NCBI RefSeq assembly: GCF_927798115.1 | Contig: NZ_CAKMMG010000001.1 | Coordinates: 248,001-312,000, forward strand | Reading direction: 5' to 3' | DNA length: 64,000 nucleotides | Source: Paenibacillus auburnensis | GTDB lineage: Bacteria; Bacillota; Bacilli; Paenibacillales; Paenibacillaceae | Shown here: positions 1 through 7,848 of the stretch, one piece after another | How the letters are laid out: each line of letters starts with the position of its first letter | How positions within the stretch are numbered: position 1 is the stretch's first letter | Notes under the pieces: model-generated | Told to the model about the DNA's origin: nothing | Seen by the model: only the letters and a program-made list of their open reading frames with translations | The model's database searches: none | Position numbers and translations under genes: made by a program

Positions 1-2
1 GT

Positions 3-311
3 GTAACCGACGAGCAATTCTGCAGGTACGATGCCTGCATCACACTTCCGGAAGGATTTTCTGCAGAGAGCGGTTCGGGCATTGAGTTTAAAACTTTATC
101 CGGCGGTCAATATGCGCTGTACAAGTTCTACGATACAATTGACAAATTAGCGATTGCTTACCAAAGCGTGTACGGCGGGTGGCTGCCTAACAGTGAATTT
201 GAACCGGATGACAGACATGCTCTGGAGTTTTGTATGAATGATCCATATACGGACCCTGATGGCAAAGCGAAGATTGACCTTTACATCCCGATAAAGCGTA
301 CTCTATCGTAA
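3..311 (+). CDS. GyrI-like effector-binding domain protein, 3' end only
   Basis: The window opens inside this gene; the frame beginning at base 3 is open to TAA at 309-311 and gives about 102 residues. The visible part contains the run ITLPEGF, the GGQYALYKF segment and an FCMNDPYTDPDGK stretch before IDLYIPIK, which is the pattern of the GyrI/SbmC-like small-molecule binding domain found at the C-terminus of AraC-family regulators such as Rob-like and BmrR-like proteins. In those proteins the domain binds hydrophobic or cationic drugs. Whether an AraC DNA-binding domain precedes it cannot be seen because the 5' part lies outside the window; a stand-alone GyrI-like protein is also possible. 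Confidence 0.75.
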   Translation, partial: VTDEQFCRYDACITLPEGFSAESGSGIEFKTLSGGQYALYKFYDTIDKLAIAYQSVYGGWLPNSEFEPDDRHALEFCMNDPYTDPDGKAKIDLYIPIKRTLS

Positions 312-426
312 TCTGCAGCTATCGTCTAAGTTAGCCTCCGCCAGTCCCGCTAATCGACAAATGCCAGCCTTTAAGTCTACAATGGGGGATACAGAATGTA
401 TGAAAAGGAATAAGGAGGACAACAGA

Positions 427-1347
427 ATGAGATCCCTGGTAGTGAACAATATTACGGAACTGATCGGGAACACACCGGCGGTCCGGCTGAACCGGCTGGC
501 GGGGCCGGATGATGCGGAAGTATTTGTGAAATTGGAGATGTTCAATCCCAGCGGGAGCGTGAAGGACCGGGCGGCTTATAATCTGATTCTGCAGGCAGAG
601 CTGGACGGCAGACTGAAGCCCGGCGGCACGATTATCGAGCCGACGAGCGGCAATACGGGCATCGGTCTGGCGATGAATGCTGCTGCCAAAGGCTACAAGG
701 CCATTCTCGTTATGCCGGATAATATGACGAAGGAACGGATCAATATCCTGAAAGCCTATGGCGCGGAAGTGGTACTTACTCCTGCGACAGAGCGGATGCC
801 GGGAGCGATAGCCAAGGCGCTGGAGCTGGGTGCGGGCATACCGGACAGCTTTATCCCGCAGCAGTTCGAGAACAAGGCCAACCCGGACATTCACCGCACA
901 ACGACAGCACCGGAAATCCTGGAGCAGATGGAGGGTAAGCTTGATGTGTTCGTCGCTACTTCTGGAACCGGCGGAACGATTACCGGTACGGGTGAGGTGC
1001 TGCGCGGGCAGCTGCCGGACCTTCGTGTAGTAGTCGTAGAGCCGCAAGGTTCGCCGGTGCTCTCCGGAGGGCAGCCAGGACCGCATAAGCTGGTCGGCAC
1101 CAGTCCGGGCTTCATCCCGGCGATCCTCAATACTGAGGTGTATGATGAAATTGTCCAGGTCACTGATGAAGATGCCTTGGAGACAGTCCGGGCGCTGGCG
1201 AGCCGGGAAGGGATATTAATCGGCCCTTCCGGCGGTGCGGCGGTATGGACGGCACTGCAGGAAGCACGGCGGCTTGGCCCTAGCAAGCGTGTGCTGTGTA
1301 TTGCACCGGATACAGGGGAAAGATACCTTAGTATGGGAATATTCTAA
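427..1347 (+). CDS. cysK: Cysteine synthase A (O-acetylserine sulfhydrylase)
   Basis: PLP enzyme that makes L-cysteine from O-acetylserine and sulfide in the cytoplasm. The 306-residue product has the usual CysK length. The PLP-binding lysine lies in NPSGSVKDRAA (about K46), the phosphate-binding loop is EPTSGNTGIG, and TSGTGGTITGTG and the C-terminal GPSGGAAVW segment are typical of the beta-substituting PLP family. I chose ATG 427 because AAGGAGG at 412-418 sits at good spacing; an in-frame ATG at 361 has no such site and would add 22 atypical residues. A hairpin terminator follows. Cystathionine beta-synthase-like or CysM paralogs cannot be fully excluded, but nothing in the sequence favours them. 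Confidence 0.92.
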   Translation: MRSLVVNNITELIGNTPAVRLNRLAGPDDAEVFVKLEMFNPSGSVKDRAAYNLILQAELDGRLKPGGTIIEPTSGNTGIGLAMNAAAKGYKAILVMPDNMTKERINILKAYGAEVVLTPATERMPGAIAKALELGAGIPDSFIPQQFENKANPDIHRTTTAPEILEQMEGKLDVFVATSGTGGTITGTGEVLRGQLPDLRVVVVEPQGSPVLSGGQPGPHKLVGTSPGFIPAILNTEVYDEIVQVTDEDALETVRALASREGILIGPSGGAAVWTALQEARRLGPSKRVLCIAPDTGERYLSMGIF

Positions 1348-1385
1348 TTTTCTATTGGAAGCATAACCAGCTGTAAGCACTGACC

Positions 1386-1422
1386 GGCCCTTCGTCACTT
1401 TTCCGTGACCGGAGGGCTTTTT
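1386..1422 (+). terminator. Intrinsic terminator after cysK
   Basis: GCCCT and GTCAC segments pair with GTGAC and AGGGC around a short T-rich loop, followed by five T residues. The stem overlaps the last codons of the convergent VanZ-like gene, so the two genes meet tail to tail in this structure. Confidence 0.75.
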
Positions 1423-1889
1423 CGCATGCCCTTCCACAGCCTGAACAGGCCATAACCCAGCATGCCTCCGAAGGTATTCAGAATAAGATCATCCACATCA
1501 AAGGTTCCAATCGAGAATAGGCCCTGTGCACATTCCAGCAAGGCACTTAATCCAAAAGCCCGCAGGACCAGCCCGCGCAAGGAAAGGTTCTGGTTAGGAG
1601 ACAGGAACGCTACAAATAGGCCAAACGGCAGGAACAGCGCTATATTGCCGATAAAATTCAACAGCGTAGTAGCTGTAAGATGATGAAAGGTATTAGATAT
1701 GGTAGCCAGCGGGACGAAATTACCCATCCGCAGCTGACGCACTATGGTATCAGGACTCCGCTGCAGCTGATGCCAGAGGAAAGTGAAATCAATGGGACTG
1801 AACTTGAACAGAATGATTTTGAACAAAATATAGATATATACTGCATACAAAGCCTGTAATGCGTATTGGCGAAATTTAAGCAGATTCAT
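1395..1889 (-). CDS. VanZ-like membrane protein
   Basis: A 164-residue integral membrane protein of the VanZ family. Predicted membrane spans lie near residues 12-32, 78-97, 108-125 and 134-152. Family marks visible are NFVPLATI, NFIGNIALFLPFG and the DVDDLILNTFGGMLGYG segment near the C-terminus. VanZ proteins confer low-level teicoplanin or lipoglycopeptide tolerance in enterococci by an incompletely known mechanism. It starts 24 bases after the stop of the VanY-like gene and is probably in one transcript with it and the VanRS-like pair. No van ligase genes (vanH, vanA, vanX) are present here, so the cluster is not a complete resistance operon. Confidence 0.85.
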   Translation of the reverse strand: MNLLKFRQYALQALYAVYIYILFKIILFKFSPIDFTFLWHQLQRSPDTIVRQLRMGNFVPLATISNTFHHLTATTLLNFIGNIALFLPFGLFVAFLSPNQNLSLRGLVLRAFGLSALLECAQGLFSIGTFDVDDLILNTFGGMLGYGLFRLWKGMRKSPPVTEK

Positions 1890-1912
1890 CGGGGTTCCCG
1901 CCTTCTTATAGA

Positions 1913-2785
1913 TTATTGATTGCTGTCATGATATACCGTTACAATGACTCCATCCATGTTGTTGCCCGAGACCTCATAGTGCCGGCCTGCGGGAATGGTG
2001 AACGGGGTATTGCCGGTAATAGGAATGTAGCTGATTTGGTATTGCCTTCCATCTACAGCCGCTGTTATGTTCTTCTCCTTTTTGAGAAACTCCAGATATT
2101 GCTCAAGGGTTAAGTTCTTGTCACGCATAATGATGCTGTGCGGCAACCCGACATAGCGGAAATGCCAGGGCTCATATTTGATGCCGGTGATGTCCGTCTT
2201 ATCCTGCGGATAACGTAAAATAAATCCGTAGTCCCAGGCATTCTCCTCAAGCCATTGCCCTTCAGGTGCACGGTTCATTTCCATCTGTGTAGATCCGATA
2301 TCCAGCGACAACCCGAGGTTATGCTCACTGTGACCGGGGGGCAGAGCAACTTCCGCGCCTTTCTCCTCATAGAGCCGCTCCTGCTCCTTTTTGCCGCGGT
2401 AACCGCTGCTGATCAGAAAATGCGTAATGCCTTGGCGCCCGGCAGCCTCTACCATGGCCGAGAACTTTTCCGCTACCTTTTGCGACAGCATGATCTTGTT
2501 GTTCAGCAGCCCGTATCCATTCGTCAGCTCGTGATGTTGGAACAGGTTAACGATGTCGGGGGTAACCCCCGTCTTATGTACAGGATAATCCTTGTTGACC
2601 AGCAGCAGATTTCCCTGATAGATCTGATTCTTCGAAAGGACCGTAATATCAAAACCTCCGGATTCTCCAGTCAGAGCATGGACAGTTTCTGCTCCACGCG
2701 TATTGTAGTTAACCTCCTTATTCTGATGCAGCGCCTCATAGCCCACCAGCAAAAGGATGACAGCCCAAAAAACCCACTTCTTCAT
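1913..2785 (-). CDS. VanY-like D-alanyl-D-alanine carboxypeptidase (peptidase M15B)
   Basis: Predicted membrane-anchored zinc peptidase that trims the terminal D-Ala from peptidoglycan pentapeptide. The 290-residue protein starts with a hydrophobic anchor (KKWVFWAVILLLVGYEAL). The M15 zinc site is visible as SGYRGKKEQERLYEEKG, then PPGHSEHNLGLSLDIG carrying the SxHxxGxAxD ligands, and EPWHFRYVG with the last histidine ligand. I moved the start to ATG 2785, which has AAGGAGG eight bases upstream; an earlier in-frame start at 2827 lies before that site. It follows the VanS-like kinase after a 98-base gap that holds a copy of GTTAAAGTT, also present upstream of the regulator gene, so it may have its own VanR-controlled promoter. 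Confidence 0.88.
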   Translation of the reverse strand: MKKWVFWAVILLLVGYEALHQNKEVNYNTRGAETVHALTGESGGFDITVLSKNQIYQGNLLLVNKDYPVHKTGVTPDIVNLFQHHELTNGYGLLNNKIMLSQKVAEKFSAMVEAAGRQGITHFLISSGYRGKKEQERLYEEKGAEVALPPGHSEHNLGLSLDIGSTQMEMNRAPEGQWLEENAWDYGFILRYPQDKTDITGIKYEPWHFRYVGLPHSIIMRDKNLTLEQYLEFLKKEKNITAAVDGRQYQISYIPITGNTPFTIPAGRHYEVSGNNMDGVIVTVYHDSNQ

Positions 2786-2851
2786 TTCGGTCTCCTCCTT
2801 ATCTTTATGTCTAAAGAATAGAGGCAACCGTTTAAAAAGAAGTGGGGTAAA

Positions 2852-2860
2852 GTTAAAGTT
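2852..2860 (-). promoter_or_regulatory. Candidate response-regulator site upstream of the VanY-like gene
   Basis: The 9-mer AACTTTAAC (reading the reverse strand) occurs here in the gap between kinase and carboxypeptidase, as part of AACTTTAACTTTACC. The same 9-mer occurs at 4682-4690 just upstream of the regulator gene. OmpR-family regulators usually bind such direct TTTAAC-like repeats. Two occurrences of a 9-mer at the two plausible promoters of one gene set is suggestive only. Confidence 0.3.
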
Positions 2861-2883
2861 TTTCTTAAATTCGCTTAGCAGAA

Positions 2884-3978
2884 TTATTGTGGCCGCGGCA
2901 GGCGGACTTCAAAGAGCGTACGGATAGGGTCGCTCTGCACCGTGATCGTACCGTTATGCTGCTCTACGATATTTTTGGCAATGAATAATCCGAGTCCGGT
3001 GCCGCCTTCAGGATGCTGGCGTGCCTGGTCGCCGGTATAGAACATATCGAACAGATAAGGCAGATCCGGCTTCGGAATGCTGCCGCCGTAATTGATCACT
3101 TGAACGACCGCCTGCTCCCCCTCGGGGTAACTGCGGATGTCGACATATTGGCCGTCCTTGCCGTACCGCACGGCATTAGTTAACAGGTTCTCAAATACGC
3201 GTGCCAGCAGCTCGCCGTCACCTTCAATCTCCATCTGCGTTGTGATCTTCAGCCGGGCATGGAGCCCGTTGTTGTCCAGGAGCGGATACAGCTCTTCATT
3301 TAACTGGACCAGCAGCTCGCTCAGGTCAAGCGGACGCTTATCGAGGGTCAGCATGCCGTAATTCATCCGGGTAATTTCAAAGAGCTCATCAATGAGCCTT
3401 TCCAGCCGCTGGGACTTGGTATAGGCAATCGAGGTATAATGCCTGATTTGTTCGGCGGATAACTCTCCATCATTCAGGACATAGTCGAGATAACCCAGCA
3501 CAGATGTCAGCGGCGTACGCAGGTCATGAGCCAAATTCAGCACCAGCTGATCCTTGCTGTTCTCGGCGAAATCCCCGCGTTCCACCGCCTGTTGCAGCTT
3601 GCCGCTGGCCAGATTCAAATCAGCGGCAATATCGCCGAACTCGTCGCTTGCGGAAATATCAATCCGGCTGTTGAAGTCCCCGTTAGCCAGCTGGCGGATA
3701 TGCTGCGAAATCTCCCGGAAGTAGCGGGCGTAGGGCTTGGTGAAGAGGAAGAAGAACAACAGTGCCAGCGGAATGAAAAAAATCAGGAAGAAATTCAGAT
3801 CGCCGATATTGCCGATGATATAGCGGAATCTGGCCAGAGAGTCCTCCGCCTTAACCTGAGATACATAATATGTTTGCAAAACCTTATACAGTGCATAAGT
3901 AAGCGTGCCGGAGCAGAGCATGCTCAGGACAAGCAGCAGGATCATGGTGAAGCGGAAGCTGCGGAACAGTTTAGCCAT
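2884..3978 (-). CDS. Sensor histidine kinase, VanS-like (OmpR-type partner)
   Basis: Membrane sensor kinase of 364 residues. Two membrane spans lie at about residues 10-32 and 60-80 with a short extracellular loop between them, then a HAMP domain (about 80-135), a HisKA domain whose H-box is LNLAHDLRTPLTS (His near 152), and a HATPase domain with N-box ENLLTNAVRYG, G1 box FDMFYTG and G2 box GGTGLGLFIA. The small external loop and the gene order resemble VanS of glycopeptide resistance clusters. Its ATG lies inside the end of the regulator gene (8-base overlap), so the two are translationally coupled. The signal it senses is not evident from sequence. Confidence 0.88.
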   Translation of the reverse strand: MAKLFRSFRFTMILLLVLSMLCSGTLTYALYKVLQTYYVSQVKAEDSLARFRYIIGNIGDLNFFLIFFIPLALLFFFLFTKPYARYFREISQHIRQLANGDFNSRIDISASDEFGDIAADLNLASGKLQQAVERGDFAENSKDQLVLNLAHDLRTPLTSVLGYLDYVLNDGELSAEQIRHYTSIAYTKSQRLERLIDELFEITRMNYGMLTLDKRPLDLSELLVQLNEELYPLLDNNGLHARLKITTQMEIEGDGELLARVFENLLTNAVRYGKDGQYVDIRSYPEGEQAVVQVINYGGSIPKPDLPYLFDMFYTGDQARQHPEGGTGLGLFIAKNIVEQHNGTITVQSDPIRTLFEVRLPRPQ

Positions 3979-4666
3979 TGAATGTATACCCTACCCCCCA
4001 GATCGTTTTAATCCATTTATTTTTGTTCTGCTCCTCGCCGAGCTTTTTGCGCAGCGTACGGATGTGCACCATAACGGTATTCCCGCTCTCATAATAGGCT
4101 TCGCCCCAGACCTGCTGGAATAACTGCTCCGCGCTGAATACTTTCTTGGGATAGCTTGCCAGCAGATAGAGAATATCGAACTCCTTGGGTGTCAGCTCCA
4201 CATTGTTTCCAAAAACAATAACGGTCCTGCGGTCCGGATCAATCATCAGGCCCCCGGCTTCAAGCACCGACTTTTGTTCGGCCTGCGGCTGATTAAGCTG
4301 CATAGAACGGCGAAGCTGCGCATTCACCCGGGCGACCAGCTCCATGGGATTAAACGGCTTGGTCATATAATCATCGGCTCCGATCACGAGGCCGGTGATT
4401 TTATCCAGGTCCGAGGTTTTGGCGCTTAAAAAGATAATTGGCAGCCTGTGCTGCTCCCGGATCTGCCGGGTCACTTCATGCCCATCCAGTCCGGGCATCA
4501 TAATATCGAGTACGGCCAAATCAATATGCTGCGATTGGACCGCCTGAACGGCGGCTTTCCCGTCGGTTACCTTGACGGGATGATAGCCCTCTTTTTCCAG
4601 ATGCAGCCCGACCAGATCGGCAATTTCGGCATCGTCATCGGCGATAAGAATCGTTATCCGTTTCAT
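3971..4666 (-). CDS. Response regulator, OmpR/PhoB family, VanR-like
   Basis: Cytoplasmic transcription factor of 231 residues. The receiver domain shows the acidic pair IADDDAE, the phosphorylation site VLDIMMPGLDG and the LSAKTSD and ADDYMTKPF switch residues. The C-terminal winged helix has VELTPKEFDILYLLA and the recognition-helix region NTVMVHIRTLRKKLGE. Start chosen at ATG 4666, preceded by AGGAG; a longer frame reaching 4762 lacks a ribosome binding site. It is the first gene of the presumed regulator-kinase-VanY-VanZ transcript. A 9-mer also found before the VanY-like gene lies 16 bases before its start codon. Confidence 0.9.
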   Translation of the reverse strand: MKRITILIADDDAEIADLVGLHLEKEGYHPVKVTDGKAAVQAVQSQHIDLAVLDIMMPGLDGHEVTRQIREQHRLPIIFLSAKTSDLDKITGLVIGADDYMTKPFNPMELVARVNAQLRRSMQLNQPQAEQKSVLEAGGLMIDPDRRTVIVFGNNVELTPKEFDILYLLASYPKKVFSAEQLFQQVWGEAYYESGNTVMVHIRTLRKKLGEEQNKNKWIKTIWGVGYTFNG

Positions 4667-4681
4667 TTCATTTCCGCTCCT

Positions 4682-4690
4682 GTTAAAGTT
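4682..4690 (-). promoter_or_regulatory. Candidate autoregulatory site upstream of the VanR-like gene
   Basis: AACTTTAAC on the reverse strand, inside GTTAACTTTAACAGG, matches the 9-mer at 2852-2860. It lies between the presumed promoter and the AGGAG ribosome binding site. It could be one half of an OmpR-type direct repeat. The assignment rests only on the shared word. Confidence 0.25.
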
Positions 4691-4831
4691 AACTAGATTT
4701 GTGCGCCTGTACGGCGCTTTGCTCCTAGTGTACCTTATCGGATGTTGTTTCGCGAACGGCAATCGTGAATAATAGGTATAGGCTGCTTCGTCTGGCGAAA
4801 TAGAGGTTCCACTGGTCTGCCGGGCAAGAGA

Positions 4832-4911
4832 GTTACATTTTAAATACTTAATTTTGTAACATTTATAGAAACGGCATAGCCCGAAAGAGTCATGCCGGAG
4901 CTTAGCCGGAG
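4832..4911 (+). promoter_or_regulatory. Promoter/leader region of the NarL-type two-component genes
   Basis: GTTACA at 4832-4837 and TGTAAC at 4855-4860 form an inverted repeat with 17 bases between, and GTTACATTT/GTAACATTT also read as direct repeats 24 bases apart. Just downstream CGGCAT (4872-4877) and ATGCCG (4892-4897) can close a hairpin, and GCCGGAG is present twice (4894-4900 and 4905-4911). This could be a regulator site plus a structured 5' leader. It does not match a riboswitch class that I recognise. Confidence 0.35.
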
Positions 4912-4949
4912 ATGGTAAGTTTAGAATCAGGATTTAGGAGGGGACAGCA

Positions 4950-5819
4950 ACGTATACGATAATCAAGCTGCTAATTCTGCTGCTTCCAACGGTCATGGTA
5001 GGCATCTGGGAATTTGTGCGCCACCAGTTCTTGATGCCTTATATTTCGATGGATATGGGGAACTATTTAACACCTGCGCTGGTCTTTTTGTTCAGCATTA
5101 TGCTGCTGCTGCCGCTGTTCCGGATGATGGAGCGGAATCAGCGGGAGCTGGAACAGGAACGGGCTGCAACAGCTGCGATGGAAGCCCGTGAAGGCTTGGC
5201 CAAGGAGCTGCATGACGGGATGGCGCAGTCCCTGTTTCTATTGTCGGCGAGGATTGACCGCCTGGAGCAGAGCCGCAAGCAGGGTGGGATTAGCGCAGAG
5301 AGTGTAGATCAGATTAAAAAGACGGTCCATGAGGTAAACCGTTATATGCGTCAGGCGATTGCCAGTCTTAAAGTGCCGGTCTCCGGTAAGGCGGAATTCT
5401 CCCTGGAACAGTCTGTGCAGGAGCAGCTGTCCGGAATCGCCAGTGAAGTGATGATCGATGTCTCGCTGAATTGGAGCCTGCAGAAGGATGCATTGACGGC
5501 TGCGGAACAAGCCGAGCTGCTGTCCTGCATCCGTGAAGCGATAATCAATGTACGCAAGCATACGCGGGCAGGCAGAGTTACCATTTCCGGTGAAGGCGGA
5601 CAGCGTCACTGGAGAGTGACAGTTGCGGATGACGGTGCGGGTATTATACATAGTGATCCTTTTGCGGTGAGCGGAAGCTACGGCCTCCAGATTATGAAGG
5701 AGCGGGCTGAGAGCATGGGCTGGCAGCTTGCCTTGAAATCCGGTGCCGGAGGGACGATTGTCGAACTAACGAAAGGGGGGCCTGCGGATGAACCGCTGCC
5801 GGGTGCTGATCGTCGATGA
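4950..5819 (+). CDS. NarL-type sensor histidine kinase, apparent ACG start
   Basis: Sensor kinase with two N-terminal membrane spans (about residues 3-20 and 39-56), a coiled linker, a HisKA_3 domain with AKELHDGMAQSLFLLS (His near 89) and a HATPase domain with SCIREAIINVRKH and a DDGAG box. The first ATG in frame is 4995, but it has no ribosome binding site and would cut off half of the first membrane span. A strong AGGAGGGG lies at 4936-4943, and the codon at the ideal position, 4950, is ACG; reading from there gives YTIIKLLILLLPTV, a normal first span, with a stop codon just upstream. I therefore annotate 4950 as an unusual ACG start (289 residues); if ACG is not used the protein is the 274-residue form. 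The gene overlaps its regulator by 32 bases. Confidence 0.8.
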   Translation, partial: TYTIIKLLILLLPTVMVGIWEFVRHQFLMPYISMDMGNYLTPALVFLFSIMLLLPLFRMMERNQRELEQERAATAAMEAREGLAKELHDGMAQSLFLLSARIDRLEQSRKQGGISAESVDQIKKTVHEVNRYMRQAIASLKVPVSGKAEFSLEQSVQEQLSGIASEVMIDVSLNWSLQKDALTAAEQAELLSCIREAIINVRKHTRAGRVTISGEGGQRHWRVTVADDGAGIIHSDPFAVSGSYGLQIMKERAESMGWQLALKSGAGGTIVELTKGGPADEPLPGADRR

Positions 5820-6453
5820 TCATGCGCATGCGCGTGAAGCAATGGGCGAGATTCTGTCGCTGGATGAACGTTTCGAAGTGATAGGGGCAGTGGGAAGCGG
5901 GGCTGAGGCGATGGTCTGGACCGGGCAATGGATGCCCGACCTCATTCTGATCGATATCGAAATGCCGGGAATGGACGGGTTGGAGACCACAAGACGGATC
6001 AAGCTGGAGTACCCGTATGTCAAGATCGTCATTGTCACCGTGTCGGATGAAATCTCTTATTTATTCGAGGCGCTGAAGCAGGGCGCACAGGGATATCTGC
6101 TGAAGAATCTGGCTCCGTCCACGTGGATCGAATATCTGCTGGCAATTGTCAGTGAAGAGGTTCCGCTAAGCCGTGAGCTGGCTTTTCAGATCCTGAAGGA
6201 ATTTGCAGTTACCTCCGTGAAAGAGGAAGGGGAAGCATTAACGGCACGCGAGAAGGAAATACTGGGCTGTGTCTCCTCCGGTTCCACGAACAGGGAAATT
6301 GCTGCAACCCTCGGCATCTCCGAGCACACGGTCAAAAACCACCTCAAAAATATTCTGCAAAAGCTCCAGCTTCAGAATCGGACACAGCTGACGCGGTATG
6401 CCCTGGAGCAGGGGCTGGCCTCACGGGAGCGGGATTTTCCGCGGAAGAGATAG
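5788..6453 (+). CDS. Response regulator, NarL/FixJ family
   Basis: Transcription factor of 221 residues that pairs with the overlapping kinase gene. The receiver domain has VLIVDDHAHARE, the phospho-acceptor LILIDIEMPGMDG and QGAQGYLLKN. The LuxR-type helix-turn-helix at the C-terminus is LTAREKEILGCV followed by TNREIAATLGISEHTVKNH. AAAGGGGGG lies before the ATG inside the kinase gene. A YcnI-like copper protein gene starts 50 bases downstream, which makes it a likely target or operon partner. Confidence 0.92.
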   Translation: MNRCRVLIVDDHAHAREAMGEILSLDERFEVIGAVGSGAEAMVWTGQWMPDLILIDIEMPGMDGLETTRRIKLEYPYVKIVIVTVSDEISYLFEALKQGAQGYLLKNLAPSTWIEYLLAIVSEEVPLSRELAFQILKEFAVTSVKEEGEALTAREKEILGCVSSGSTNREIAATLGISEHTVKNHLKNILQKLQLQNRTQLTRYALEQGLASRERDFPRKR

Positions 6454-6503
6454 AAGCTGAATATAGCTAAACTTTAACATCATCGAAAATAGAAAGAGAG
6501 GAA

Positions 6504-7166
6504 ATGATCTTGAATACATTACTTCGTAAAATAATAACTTTGACTGCACCCATGGCGGCAGCCTTGATGCTGTTCGCAGCGGTAGCCAGTGCGCATGTAA
6601 CCGTCGCTCCGGCCGAATCCACCGCTGGTGCGTGGGAGACTTATACACTGAAAGTGCCTTCGGAAAAAGACGTCGCCACCGTGCAGGTGGATCTGCGCAT
6701 TCCGGAAGGTGCCGCGTTCAAGCAATACGAAGCTGTGCCAGGCTGGAACGTGACCATTGAAGGCAACAAAGTCAGCTGGACAGCGACGGGAGAAGGTATT
6801 CAGGCTGGGCAATTCCAGCGCTTCACCTTCACCGCCCAGAACCCGGATACCGCAGGCAATATCGCCTGGGATGCCTACCAGCATTATGCGGATGGCAGCT
6901 TAGTGCAGTGGTCCGGCGAGGAAGGCTCGGAATCCCCGCATTCCATTACCGGGATTGTAGAGGCAGCGGCAGGCAGTGACAGCCACTCACATGGTTCAAT
7001 GGATATGGGAAATGGCGATTCTATGAGTATGGATGAGCACAATGCAATTATGGCGGACGTGGACAAATCCAGTGATACCTCACCGCTGCTTTATATCACG
7101 CTGGGGATCTCTCTACTGTCGTTTCTGCTGGCGGCGATTAGTCTGATGCGGGGGAAGAAGGAGTAG
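6504..7166 (+). CDS. YcnI-like (DUF1775) exported, membrane-anchored copper-binding protein
   Basis: A 220-residue exported protein. The signal peptide ends at VASA and the mature protein begins AHVTVAPA; in YcnI-family proteins the first histidine after the signal peptide is a Cu(II) ligand together with a conserved Glu and Trp. The YcnI fold spans about residues 30-140 (YTLKVPSEKD, VPGWNVTIEG, QRFTFTAQNP). A linker follows with several His and Met residues (DSHSHGSMDMGNGDSMSM), then a C-terminal membrane span (about 193-213) and a basic tail. The Met/His-rich linker agrees with a copper role. The neighbouring two-component system may sense copper or envelope stress; that is inference. Confidence 0.88.
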   Translation: MILNTLLRKIITLTAPMAAALMLFAAVASAHVTVAPAESTAGAWETYTLKVPSEKDVATVQVDLRIPEGAAFKQYEAVPGWNVTIEGNKVSWTATGEGIQAGQFQRFTFTAQNPDTAGNIAWDAYQHYADGSLVQWSGEEGSESPHSITGIVEAAAGSDSHSHGSMDMGNGDSMSMDEHNAIMADVDKSSDTSPLLYITLGISLLSFLLAAISLMRGKKE

Positions 7167-7210
7167 GGCTGGGAGCGCTGCCAGAATACTTATATACAGC
7201 GATAATACGA

Positions 7211-7259
7211 AACTGCGGATCTGTCGTCCTTTAGGGGGTGGCGCGGTCCGCAGTTTTTT
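7211..7259 (+). terminator. Intrinsic terminator after the YcnI-like gene
   Basis: AACTGCGGA pairs with TCCGCAGTT across a G-rich loop and is followed by a run of T residues at 7254-7259. Confidence 0.75.
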
Positions 7260-7338
7260 GTTGTGTAAGGGGGGGGAATTGACTACAGTTGAAATGTATG
7301 GAAGTAAAAATTAGAGGGAAATCGTGGCAGTCCCCAGT

Positions 7339-7848
7339 TCATTTTGATTTTATTAAGTAAAGAACAAGTTCATCGTCGATACAAACCTGACTTCCGGGTT
7401 CTACAGGTAAATCATTGTACATTACTCCTCTGCCATCAGGGATGTAACCGCGTTTTACGTACAACCGTTGCGCGGTTCCGTAGCTGGCATATAATCCAAA
7501 ACCAATACCGATCGAATTTGATCTGGAAAATGCTTCTTCTTCAAGCACTTCAATTAGAGCACTCCCTATCCCACGTTTTCTAAAAGGGGGGATGATATCG
7601 AAATTCTGAATTTCGGGGATGTTGTTTTCAGCAAAGTGTGGGTAGTGGGATTTAAAGACGACATGTCCCCATCCTGCAAAGTCATTTTCATAGAACACTA
7701 AGTGTGTAACGCGTGCTTGGGTTTGGTTTTCTTCCCAGCAACGTTCAATATATTTCAGAGGTTTGCTTACGTCATGTAGTGCTAATCCCGTATATATAGT
7801 CTCTATGTCGCTCTGCATCATTTGGCGAATCTGAATAGATTGACTCAT
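7339..7848 (-). CDS. GNAT-family N-acetyltransferase
   Basis: Predicted acetyl-CoA-dependent acetyltransferase of 169 residues. The acetyl-CoA loop is IIPPFRKRGIGSALIEVLEEEA, followed by GFGLYASYGTAQRLYVKRGYIPDG, the usual motif B region. Start set at ATG 7848, preceded by AAAGGAA; an earlier ATG at 7881 lacks a ribosome binding site. The gene stands alone, converging on the YcnI terminator, and is more AT-rich than its neighbours. The substrate is unknown. Confidence 0.82.
   Translation of the reverse strand: MSQSIQIRQMMQSDIETIYTGLALHDVSKPLKYIERCWEENQTQARVTHLVFYENDFAGWGHVVFKSHYPHFAENNIPEIQNFDIIPPFRKRGIGSALIEVLEEEAFSRSNSIGIGFGLYASYGTAQRLYVKRGYIPDGRGVMYNDLPVEPGSQVCIDDELVLYLIKSK

Noticed and set aside
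331..1086. Long reverse frame opposite cysK
   Set aside because: Runs antisense through a clear cysK; composition is that of a mirror frame and no ribosome binding site is present.
4832..4911. c-di-GMP (GEMM) or other known riboswitch in the kinase leader
   Set aside because: The GAAA-containing hairpin is superficially similar, but the conserved GEMM core elements are absent.
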